This document shows positions 7,941 to 13,746 of a DNA stretch of 13,746 nucleotides, piece after piece. Source of the DNA: DASWHX01 sp036397995 (GTDB lineage: Bacteria; Bacteroidota; Bacteroidia; Cytophagales; Cyclobacteriaceae); assembly GCA_036397995.1 (NCBI GenBank), contig DASWHX010000254.1, positions 1 to 13,746 of the forward strand. Reading direction: 5' to 3'. Position 1 is the stretch's first letter; every line of letters begins with the position of its first letter. The notes beneath the pieces were generated by a model. That model was given only the letters and a program-made list of their open reading frames with translations. It was not told the origin of the DNA and made no database searches. Made by a program: the position numbers and the translations under genes.

Positions 7941-8097
7941 GCAATACCGGGATTCCAGAGTTCAAGAGACAAAAATCGCGTCCTACGTTTTTGATAACTC
8001 ATTGCGGCGGAAAACGGAATGACAATCTCCAGAATTATTTAGTATGTCATTCCTGTTTCTGCCAGGTGTTTCAAAAGCACAAAACCGGGATCCAGTT
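7941..8097. repeat. Dispersed intergenic repeat, copy 1 (modules X then Y)
   Basis: Module X runs from CAATACCGGG (7942) to GGAATGACA (8016-8024). Module Y runs from TAGTATGTCATTCC (about 8040) to ACCGGGATCCAG (about 8095). GGAATGACA and TGTCATTCC (8045-8053) form a perfect 9-bp inverted repeat with a 20-base loop. Both modules recur, in swapped order, at 11191-11487. The 'CGGGATTCCAG ... GGAATGAC' core resembles a kind of noncoding repeat seen in many bacterial genomes. It lies between convergent genes and contains no ORF worth calling. Confidence 0.8.
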
Positions 8098-8109
8098 ACT
8101 TTTCATTCA

Positions 8110-8144
8110 AAAAAAAGAAGCAACTTATAGTTGCTTCTTTTTTT
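8110..8144. terminator. Bidirectional intrinsic terminator
   Basis: A perfect 15-bp stem pairs 8110-8124 with 8130-8144 around the loop TTATA. The core GAAGCAAC/GTTGCTTC is flanked by an A-run on one side and a T-run on the other, so it can end transcription from either direction. It sits between the convergent PrsW gene and the ice-binding-like gene, 18 bp past the latter's stop codon. Confidence 0.92.
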
Positions 8145-8162
8145 AGATTTTTGTTGAGAGGC

Positions 8163-9236
8163 TTACGGCTTAATTACCGTATTGCCATCAAGGACAACTG
8201 CTGTCTGTGCCAGAGCACGGCCATTCATACTGGCTCCTGTATTTAAAGTGATACCTGTCATTGACAAAATAATTCCTTCAAAATGAGAGGTTGTTCCCAG
8301 GGTAACCGTACCTGCAACCTGCCAGAAAATATTCTCAGGCAAAGCGCCGCCTATTAAAGTAACGTTTACCGCTGAACTCATAGTGAGGTCTCCGGCAATT
8401 TGGAATATCCAAATATCAGTAGCACTACCAGAAATGGTAACATCCGATGCTATAAGTACGGTGTTGGTCCACTTGTATAATCCGGGAGTCATTGTAAGGC
8501 CACCAATGTTTCCTGTGTTTAGCTCAAAATAATCAGGAGTTGGTCGGCCTGCTGCATCATTATAAGCAGTTATCATATTTTCAACTGCAGTTGTCATATT
8601 TATAGGTGTAGGATCTGCCATATCAGCGGCATAAACTTTGCCTGTCACCTGCGCTGAGGTTGCATATCCGGTTTCATCTGTTAGGGCAAAGCCGGTGATA
8701 TAACTTGTTGCAGCCGGACTTAGTCCAAGGTCTCCCGTCATGATCGAAGTGGGATTATTGTTAATCGCAGTCTTTGCAAGGACCAAAAAGCTTCCTGCAG
8801 TACCAAGATTTATTGCCTGCTGAGTAGAAGACGATGCTCCGGTTGTGAAATTCCATGTCACTTTAGTTGCAAGTGGATTACCATCCAGATCTTTTACACC
8901 TGTACTAACGTTTGCAGTGTACTGCTCACCGGCTTCCAGAGCTACTAAGGGTAAAAATGTTGCTGTATTTTCCACATAAGTAATGGTACCGGGAACAACA
9001 ATTGTTCCCTGAGTCAGGGTGAATGTTTCCGTGTTAATGGTTGAAGCATTCATCGCTTCACTAAATGTAACCACTACTGCTGTGTTACGCGTAACCCCGG
9101 TTGAATTATTCAAGGGATTAGTTAAAGTCACCGTAGGGCTTTCTATTTGGATTATTTCAGCGTCATCATTCTTGCAACCGACGACGGAAAAAATCAAAAG
9201 TAAACTAATGACTGATGCAATTTTTATATTATTCAT
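8163..9236 (-). CDS. DUF3494 ice-binding-like lipoprotein with Ig-like domain
   Basis: A 357-residue exported lipoprotein. The N-terminus has a lipoprotein signal with lipobox 'SVVGC', lipidated at Cys21, followed by the acidic 'KNDDAE'; such acidic residues often mark surface export in Bacteroidota, so it may be displayed outside. Residues about 33-133 are a bacterial Ig-like (Big_5) domain: 'NPLNNSTGVTRNT' and 'VTFSEAMN' to 'WNFTTG'. Residues about 141-357 are a DUF3494 ice-binding-like beta-solenoid: 'INLGTAGSFLVLAKTAI', 'GDLGLSPA', and the closing 'GASMNGRALAQTAVVLDG' region (334-351). Many DUF3494 proteins bind ice and inhibit recrystallisation, but the family also occurs in non-polar bacteria, so ice binding is an inference. 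The Ig-like unit probably serves as a spacer. A terminator follows closely; transcription starts in the divergent gap 9237-9683. Confidence 0.9.
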   Translation of the reverse strand: MNNIKIASVISLLLIFSVVGCKNDDAEIIQIESPTVTLTNPLNNSTGVTRNTAVVVTFSEAMNASTINTETFTLTQGTIVVPGTITYVENTATFLPLVALEAGEQYTANVSTGVKDLDGNPLATKVTWNFTTGASSSTQQAINLGTAGSFLVLAKTAINNNPTSIMTGDLGLSPAATSYITGFALTDETGYATSAQVTGKVYAADMADPTPINMTTAVENMITAYNDAAGRPTPDYFELNTGNIGGLTMTPGLYKWTNTVLIASDVTISGSATDIWIFQIAGDLTMSSAVNVTLIGGALPENIFWQVAGTVTLGTTSHFEGIILSMTGITLNTGASMNGRALAQTAVVLDGNTVIKP

Positions 9237-9358
9237 TGTTATAAATTTAATCGCATTTGGTTAAGGAATATCAACTTGCGATGAATGGCGAATATTCGGG
9301 AAGAGTTAATGATTTCAAGAAAACTAATCTTGCCTGGTTGCCAGGAGTTCAGGTTGGA

Positions 9359-9381
9359 TTTAGAAAAATTGATTTTCTAAA
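9359..9381. promoter_or_regulatory. AT-rich perfect hairpin in the divergent intergenic region
   Basis: TTTAGAAAA (9359-9367) and TTTTCTAAA (9373-9381) form a perfect 9-bp stem with loop ATTGA. A smaller perfect dyad, CCTGG-TTG-CCAGG, lies just before it at 9333-9345. They lie 97-148 bp upstream of the lipoprotein start on the minus strand, so they could be operators or leader structure for that gene. No known binding-site family was recognised. Confidence 0.35.
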
Positions 9382-9441
9382 ACTTCTTACAACAAATTTG
9401 CAGGTATTAAGCATGGTAAGCGTTACACAATAATCATTTTA

Positions 9442-9539
9442 TGTTACATATATCACAGCTTAATTGTTTAATTAACTCCAGTTAGTGGTCCTGATCATCC
9501 CAAAGGGCATAAACTTCTATATCTGTGATATATGTAATA
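9442..9539. promoter_or_regulatory. 15-bp perfect inverted repeat with Crp/Fnr-like half-sites
   Basis: TTACATATATCACAG (9444-9458) and CTGTGATATATGTAA (9523-9537) are exact reverse complements, 64 bp apart. With two flanking bases the left arm reads TGTTA-N6-TCACA (9442-9457), one mismatch from the Crp consensus TGTGA-N6-TCACA. The right arm has an intact TGTGA followed by a weaker second half. GTTACA also occurs at 9422 and 9443, exactly 21 bp apart. The element lies in the 447-bp gap between the divergent lipoprotein gene and the lmo0937-type gene. Regulation of either gene by a Crp/Fnr-family protein is an inference. Confidence 0.5.
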
Positions 9540-9683
9540 CTTATGAATTCTTATATAACAGTTTATAAAGAGAATTGATACAATATTTGTATGTATTTGA
9601 AATAGAACAAAATAAAACAAGAAGGGAAAAGAGTGATTGAGGCGTAGTTTTACCAAATCATAATGAAATTAAAAAACAATAAA

Positions 9684-9839
9684 ATGGGAAATTTACTTTA
9701 TGCTATCGCGATTATTCTGATTATCCTCTGGGCAATCGGGTATTTAGGATTTAACTCCGGCGGGATAATACATGTCTTGTTTATTATCGCCGTTATAGCC
9801 GTTCTATTCCGGGTAATCAGAGGTAGTCGAATTGTTTAA
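9684..9839 (+). CDS. lmo0937-family small membrane protein
   Basis: A 51-residue miniprotein with two hydrophobic segments (residues about 3-21 and 27-44) split by the small turn 'GFNSGGIIH', and a basic end 'RVIRGSRIV'. This layout and the 'LWAIGYLGF...GGIIHVLFIIAVIAVLFR' pattern match the lmo0937 family of short membrane proteins, whose function is unknown. An in-frame upstream ATG at 9663 would add MKLKNNK, giving 58 residues; the start at 9684 is preferred because family members begin just before the first membrane segment. It is followed after 114 bp by the barrel-protein gene, with no strong terminator between, so co-transcription is possible. Confidence 0.82.
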   Translation: MGNLLYAIAIILIILWAIGYLGFNSGGIIHVLFIIAVIAVLFRVIRGSRIV

Positions 9840-9953
9840 TACTGCTCATAAAATTTTTTGAGCCGGGGTGGATTTGAATATCTCAATATGCAAAGTTGTT
9901 CTATCATCAGGGTTAATTTGAATCTGAAATAAATTTAAAATAATAATAGACTC

Positions 9954-10595
9954 ATGAAAAAGATACTACTATTAATATTGGCAATTAGCTCAATAGCTTA
10001 CCCGGGTAAAGCCCAGGAAACGGAGATTGATTTACGGCAAAGGTTTATTTTTGGTGTTAAAATTGGAGCCAATTTATCAACAGTGTTTGATACACAAGGT
10101 GAGCAATTTAATGCGGATCCCAAAATTGGTTTTGTAACGGGTGCATTTTTGACAGTACCTATTTGGAGATTCCTTGGCGTTCAACCGGAAATACTATTTT
10201 CTCAGCGAGGATTCAAGGCAACAGGTGTTATTCTTGGCAGCCCTTATAAATTTACTCGTACAATAAGTTATATTGATTTGCCTTTGCTGGCCACGTTTAA
10301 CCTAAACAATGTAGTTACGGTGGTTGCAGGACCACAACTCTCTTTTCAGGTTTGGCAACGAGATGCATTTTCAACAGGAACTTCTCCCACGCAGGTTCAG
10401 GAATTTAGTAATGACGATATTAGAAAAAATACCCTGTCTATATTAACAGGATTGGATTTCAATTTTAATCATATCGTACTGGGAACAAGGGCAGGGTTTG
10501 ATGTTCAAGATAATATCGGGAAAGGCACGGTGATTACTCCGCGCTATAAGAATGTCTGGGTGCAAGCTACTCTGGGTTACAGGTTTTATAATTAG
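9954..10595 (+). CDS. PorT-like outer-membrane beta-barrel protein
   Basis: A 213-residue exported protein with signal peptide 1-20 (cleavage after 'PGKA'). The mature part is a small eight-stranded-type barrel of the Bacteroidota outer-membrane beta-barrel family (OMP_b-brl_2, often named porin or PorT family). It opens with 'FGVKIGANLST', continues with 'GFVTGAFLTVPIWRFLGVQPEILFSQRGF' split over strands, has the common 'YIDLPLLATF' strand, and closes with 'VQATLGYRFYN', rich in aromatics as barrel ends are. These proteins sit in the outer membrane; most have no known substrate. The small lipoprotein gene follows after 24 bp, suggesting one transcription unit. Confidence 0.88.
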   Translation: MKKILLLILAISSIAYPGKAQETEIDLRQRFIFGVKIGANLSTVFDTQGEQFNADPKIGFVTGAFLTVPIWRFLGVQPEILFSQRGFKATGVILGSPYKFTRTISYIDLPLLATFNLNNVVTVVAGPQLSFQVWQRDAFSTGTSPTQVQEFSNDDIRKNTLSILTGLDFNFNHIVLGTRAGFDVQDNIGKGTVITPRYKNVWVQATLGYRFYN

Positions 10596-10619
10596 ATAAT
10601 TAGGAATAAAAAGTTCATC

Positions 10620-10877
10620 ATGAAAAATGGATCGAGAAAAATGAGATTGTGGAATCTGATAATACTAACCTTATGCCTAACTCTTTTGTTTAGCGTAACA
10701 TCCTGCCTTGTTTTGGTTCGCAAAGATAATGGAAAGCATCGGGGTTGGTTTAAAAATTCAAAAAGCCATCCGCGGCATACCAAACCGGGAAAAGCGAAGG
10801 GTAACCATGAGGAGAGTACTTCAAAACTTTGGTGGGAGATAGATAAAAACTTAATATCACATAATATAAAAAAATAG
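10620..10877 (+). CDS. Small basic lipoprotein
   Basis: An 85-residue protein with a hydrophobic signal (residues 9-28) and lipobox 'SVTSC', predicting lipidation at Cys29. The mature part is strongly basic and His/Lys-rich: 'RKDNGKHRGWFKN' and 'SHPRHTKPGKAKGNH'. Comparable short Bacteroidota lipoproteins exist and are sometimes mislabelled quinol oxidase subunit 4; nothing here supports an oxidase role. A second ATG at 10641 would give a more typical signal length (Cys at residue 22), and the true start could be either. The next gene starts 4 bp after the stop, so the two are almost certainly co-transcribed. Function is unknown; a cell-envelope role is inferred from location. Confidence 0.7.
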   Translation: MKNGSRKMRLWNLIILTLCLTLLFSVTSCLVLVRKDNGKHRGWFKNSKSHPRHTKPGKAKGNHEESTSKLWWEIDKNLISHNIKK

Positions 10878-10881
10878 AATT

Positions 10882-11106
10882 ATGAGAACTAGAAACTCAG
10901 CTTTCATCCTTATTGTACTGGGAATATTGATGCTAATCTATACCGGATTTAATTTTGTTACTACCGAAAGAGTAGTGGATTTAGGCCCATTAAAAATTGA
11001 TAAACAGAAGAATCACTCTGTTGCATGGCCGCCTATTGTTGGAATAGTGCTGGTAGTAGGCGGAGTCTTTTTGCTTGGTAAGACTAAAAAAGGGAGAGCT
11101 ATTTAA
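10882..11106 (+). CDS. DUF3185-like small membrane protein
   Basis: A 74-residue protein with two membrane segments (about residues 6-25 and 50-66). Between them lies the conserved-looking stretch 'TGFNFVTTERVVDLGPLKID', ending in 'KQKNHSVAWPPIVG'. This pattern matches short Bacteroidota proteins annotated DUF3185, from memory rather than a search. The loop of about 24 residues between the segments probably faces the periplasm, and the C-terminus is basic (KTKKGRAI). The start lies 4 bp after the small lipoprotein's stop, indicating translational coupling. In this phylum such miniproteins often cluster with lmo0937-type and barrel genes, consistent with an envelope-stress group. Function is unknown. 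Confidence 0.75.
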   Translation: MRTRNSAFILIVLGILMLIYTGFNFVTTERVVDLGPLKIDKQKNHSVAWPPIVGIVLVVGGVFLLGKTKKGRAI

Positions 11107-11190
11107 TGCTTCTTTTATTTTGATTTTAATGGGGTTAGCAGGTATTGTCCGCTGTTGCTGTTGCTTCATTGACTTCACTTGGAACTTCAA

Positions 11191-11487
11191 ATTTAGTATG
11201 TCAAAAAATTGCAGACTAAGTTTTTTGATAACTCAGATGTTATCTAGTATGTCCTCTCGGTTTCTGCCAGAGTGTTTCATAAGCGCAAAACCGGCAATAC
11301 CGGGATCCAGGGATGCAAGCTACGAAATCGCCAGGCTACGTTTTTGCAACTCATAGTGGGCAAACCTAAAGGGAATGACAATCAAATTTTGCCGCCAAGC
11401 CTGGACAAGTAGTAATTACCCTGGTTTCCGGTTTTGCTGTCGAACAGCAATTAATAAACGAGAGCAGAAACCTGAATGTCAATCTCC
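11191..11487. repeat. Dispersed intergenic repeat, copy 2 (rearranged)
   Basis: Module Y runs from TAGTATGTCCTC (11246) to AAAACCGG (about 11294). Module X follows directly, from CAATACCGGG (11295) to GGAATGACAATC (about 11383). A degenerate reverse-oriented Y runs from CTGGTTTCCGGTTTTG (about 11421) to GCAGAAACCTGAATG and its tail (about 11487). Extra fragments at 11191-11235 repeat 'TTTAGTATGTC' and 'TTTTTTGATAACTCA'. Inside lies a short perfect hairpin, TTGCTGT (11434-11440) with ACAGCAA (11444-11450). Copy 1 at 7941-8097 has X before Y. The rest of the 11107-11622 gap shows no gene or clear promoter. Confidence 0.75.
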
Positions 11488-11622
11488 AAACTATTCGTAG
11501 TTTGTAACCGCGAAGCAAAAACTCACCCCACTTATCAAAAAACCCCCGCTCTTAATCCGGTTTATGAAACTTAGAATTAACTTACACATCCAGTTCAGCT
11601 TCTAATATTAAAACAATTTCCC

Positions 11623-13167
11623 ATGAAAAAATTCTATCTCCTGTTACTTCTACCTGTTATAGTAAATGCCCAAAATGCTTCAGTTGAAGCAAGCAGAGCC
11701 TGGAAGAAAAAAGAAGGTCACAACATAATCGCAAATTTTACAGAACTCCTTTCAATTCCAAACCGGGCGTCTGATTTGCCCAATATCCGTAAGAATGCGG
11801 AACTTATCAGCAAAATGTTTTCCGACCGCGGATTTCAAATGCAACTGCTCGAAATAGAGGGATCTCCGCCCGCTGTCTATGGGGAAAAGAAAGTTCTTAA
11901 TGCCCAGCGTACTATCTGTTTCTACGTCCATTACGACGGCCAACCCGTTGACCCGTCCTCATGGAGCAACGCTCCTTTTCAGCCTGTGCTGTATGACAAA
12001 GCTATGTATGCAGGAGGGCAGCCAATTGCGATGCCTAAAGCCAATCAAGCCATCGAAGAGAACTGGCGAATCTATGCACGGTCAGCAAGTGATGATAAAG
12101 CTCCTATTATAGCGTTGATAGCCGCCATAGATGCATTGAAAGCAGTAAAGATTGACTATACCTCAAATATTAAATTCTTTTTTGATGGAGAAGAAGAAGC
12201 AGGTTCTCCGCACGTAACTCAATTCTTTAATAAATATTCTTCCTTATTTAAAGACATCAACTTTTGGCTTTTGGTTGATGGCCCGGTATTTCAAACAGGA
12301 GCTCCGACTCTCAAGTTCGGAGGCAGAGGTTTCACCGGATTGGAGATTACTGTTTATGGTGCAACACGACCACTTCACAGCGGACACTACGGAAACTACG
12401 CCCCTGTACCCGGACAAATGCTTGCAAGTTTACTGGCTTCCATGAAAGATGAAAAGGGTAAGGTATTAATAGCGGGATACTATGATTCTGTAGACCCTGT
12501 TTCAGATTTTGAGCGGGAACAAATCAAAAAAATCCCCAATATTGAAAAGGAATTAAAAGCAGATCTGGGCTTGATGTTTGTTGAAGGTGATAACGAAACT
12601 CTTTTTGAACGCCTGCTTTTGCCATCGCTTACTGTAAAAGGGTTACAAAGTGGCAATGTAGGTTCTCTTGCCAGAAATGTAATTCCAAATACAGCCATAG
12701 CGAACCTTGGACTTCGATTAGTCAAAGGAAATGACCCGGAAAAAATGCTTGACCTGGTGGAAGCTCATATTAAAAAGCAGGGATTTCATATTGTTTATGA
12801 GGAACCGGATCTGGAAATCAGGAGGACGTATCAAAAAATTGTCAAAGTAGCCAGAAGTAAGTCCGGGTCACCGGCGGCAAAAGTTTCTATGGATCACCCG
12901 GAGTTGCTGCCGGTCATTCAGGCTGTAAAAAGCTTTACTGGAGATGATTTGGTTCTGCTCCCCAGTGAAGGTGGCTCCAATGGAGTGTTCACAGCCGTCT
13001 TTGATGGCCTTGGTCAACCTGGAATTTCAGTCAACATTGCTAATCACGACAACAATCAACATGCAGAAGATGAAAACATCCGGATTGGTAACTTGTGGTA
13101 TGGCATCGATTTGATGTCGGTTTTACTCACTATGCCAGGCGGTAACGAAACCTTCAAAAAGAAATAA
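11623..13167 (+). CDS. Secreted M20-family dipeptidase
   Basis: A 514-residue zinc peptidase of the M20 family, carnosinase/dipeptidase type, which hydrolyses small peptides with two metal ions. A signal peptide covers residues 1-16 (cleavage after 'IVNA'), so it acts in the periplasm or outside. Metal and catalytic residues: His103 and Asp105 in 'YVHYDGQP', the bridging Asp157 in 'SASDDKAP', general base Glu191 and ligand Glu192 in 'DGEEEAGS', Asp219 in 'LVDGPV', and His480 in 'NNQHAEDEN'. The lid/dimerisation domain (about 233-400) contains His252 in 'RPLHSGHYGN', the residue that reaches the partner's active site in this class. Length is normal for secreted Bacteroidota members. A paralogue follows after 22 bp, so the two form an operon. 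Exact peptide specificity cannot be read. Confidence 0.93.
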   Translation: MKKFYLLLLLPVIVNAQNASVEASRAWKKKEGHNIIANFTELLSIPNRASDLPNIRKNAELISKMFSDRGFQMQLLEIEGSPPAVYGEKKVLNAQRTICFYVHYDGQPVDPSSWSNAPFQPVLYDKAMYAGGQPIAMPKANQAIEENWRIYARSASDDKAPIIALIAAIDALKAVKIDYTSNIKFFFDGEEEAGSPHVTQFFNKYSSLFKDINFWLLVDGPVFQTGAPTLKFGGRGFTGLEITVYGATRPLHSGHYGNYAPVPGQMLASLLASMKDEKGKVLIAGYYDSVDPVSDFEREQIKKIPNIEKELKADLGLMFVEGDNETLFERLLLPSLTVKGLQSGNVGSLARNVIPNTAIANLGLRLVKGNDPEKMLDLVEAHIKKQGFHIVYEEPDLEIRRTYQKIVKVARSKSGSPAAKVSMDHPELLPVIQAVKSFTGDDLVLLPSEGGSNGVFTAVFDGLGQPGISVNIANHDNNQHAEDENIRIGNLWYGIDLMSVLLTMPGGNETFKKK

Positions 13168-13189
13168 CTTCCAAATTAAAATAAAGTCC

Positions 13190-13746
13190 ATGAAGAAATT
13201 GCTCTTGCTCCTGATAATACCTTGCATAGGTTACTCACAAAATAAAGTTGTTGATGCAACCCGGAATTGGAAAGAAAAGGAAGGTTATAATATCCTGGCA
13301 AGTTTTGCTGAATTACTTTCGATTCCAAATCATGGTTCCGATGCGGTCAACATCCGCCGGAATGCGAAACTGATTGGAGAGAACTTTACAAACCGTGGTT
13401 TTAAGATGCAATTGCTGGAAGTGGAGGGCGCCCCTCCGGCAATTTATGGAGAGCTTAAAACCCCAAATGCCCACCGAACAGTTTGCTTTTATGTGCATTA
13501 CGATGGCCAGCCTGTAGATCCCTCCCGATGGGTAAATCCACCCTTTGAGCCAACACTCTACAGTAATGCGCTCTTCAACAACGGCAAACCTATACCGATG
13601 CCAAAAGCCGGAGACAAGATAAACGAGAACTGGAGACTATACGGCCGGTCGACCAGTGATGATAAAGCTCCCATAATTGCATTATTGGCAGCAATAGATG
13701 CGCTCCAAAATTCTGAAATAGCTTTCACTTCAAATATCAAACTTTT
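13190..13746 (+). CDS. Second M20-family dipeptidase, cut by the window end
   Basis: The first 185 codons of a paralogue of the gene just upstream; the reading frame is open to the last base. It has a short signal peptide (residues 1-16, 'MKKLLLLLIIPCIGYS'). It aligns with the first copy without gaps from end to end of the visible part, with about 60 percent identical residues by eye. The metal motifs fall at the same positions: His103 and Asp105 in 'YVHYDGQP' and Asp157 in 'STSDDKAP'. The start ATG lies 22 bp after the first gene's stop, with no terminator between, so they are co-transcribed. The glutamate and C-terminal histidine motifs lie beyond the window, so completeness cannot be judged. 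Tandem duplication is the likely origin. Confidence 0.92.
   Translation, partial: MKKLLLLLIIPCIGYSQNKVVDATRNWKEKEGYNILASFAELLSIPNHGSDAVNIRRNAKLIGENFTNRGFKMQLLEVEGAPPAIYGELKTPNAHRTVCFYVHYDGQPVDPSRWVNPPFEPTLYSNALFNNGKPIPMPKAGDKINENWRLYGRSTSDDKAPIIALLAAIDALQNSEIAFTSNIKL

Noticed and set aside
9841..9870. GCTCA/TGAGC palindrome after the lmo0937-type gene as a terminator
   Set aside because: The stem is a short 5-bp GC part closed by A/T pairs, with the T-run inside the stem rather than after it, so intrinsic termination is not convincing.
11075..11356. 93-codon plus-strand frame overlapping the DUF3185-like gene's end
   Set aside because: It starts inside the preceding gene and runs into the dispersed repeat modules. 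The Cys run and lack of domain pattern argue against a protein.

Overview
The window looks like chromosomal DNA of a member of the Bacteroidota, probably a marine or soil Cytophagales-like bacterium; the order is only a guess. This rests on moderate AT-richness, near-absence of Shine-Dalgarno sequences, several short 'MKK...A/Q' secretion signals, a PorT-type outer-membrane barrel protein, and small membrane protein families common in that phylum. No rRNA, tRNA, CRISPR array, transposase or phage gene was seen.

Layout. 66-719 (+) is a YdjM-type membrane metal-dependent hydrolase. It converges on a stand-alone SLC4-type bicarbonate/anion transporter (1121-2683, -), and about 4.5 copies of an 89-bp tandem repeat (724-1100) fill the gap. 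At 2979-4016 (+) lies a membrane-anchored protein built of 30 consecutive nine-residue repeats, with its own probable promoter and a strong terminator. Next come a 1000-residue secreted protein with gluzincin peptidase, beta-propeller and beta-barrel regions (4137-7139, +) and a PrsW-family intramembrane protease (7214-7933, +). The protease converges on an ice-binding-like (DUF3494) lipoprotein (8163-9236, -), with a 15-bp perfect-stem bidirectional terminator and a dispersed intergenic repeat between them. A 447-bp divergent intergenic region with several dyads separates the lipoprotein from a run of small envelope genes: an lmo0937-type miniprotein (9684-9839), an outer-membrane barrel protein (9954-10595), a small lipoprotein (10620-10877) and a DUF3185-like protein (10882-11106). 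A second, rearranged copy of the dispersed repeat lies at 11191-11487. The window ends in a tandem pair of secreted M20 dipeptidases; the second runs off the end.

How the genes fit together. Most are envelope or exported proteins: inner-membrane enzymes, periplasmic or surface proteins and secreted peptidases. They do not form one obvious pathway. The 10620-11106 pair and the M20 pair look like operons; the other genes seem to be separate transcription units. The most unusual object is the nonapeptide-repeat protein, which I cannot assign to a named family. The 15-bp inverted repeat with a Crp/Fnr-like half at 9444-9537 is the best regulatory candidate.
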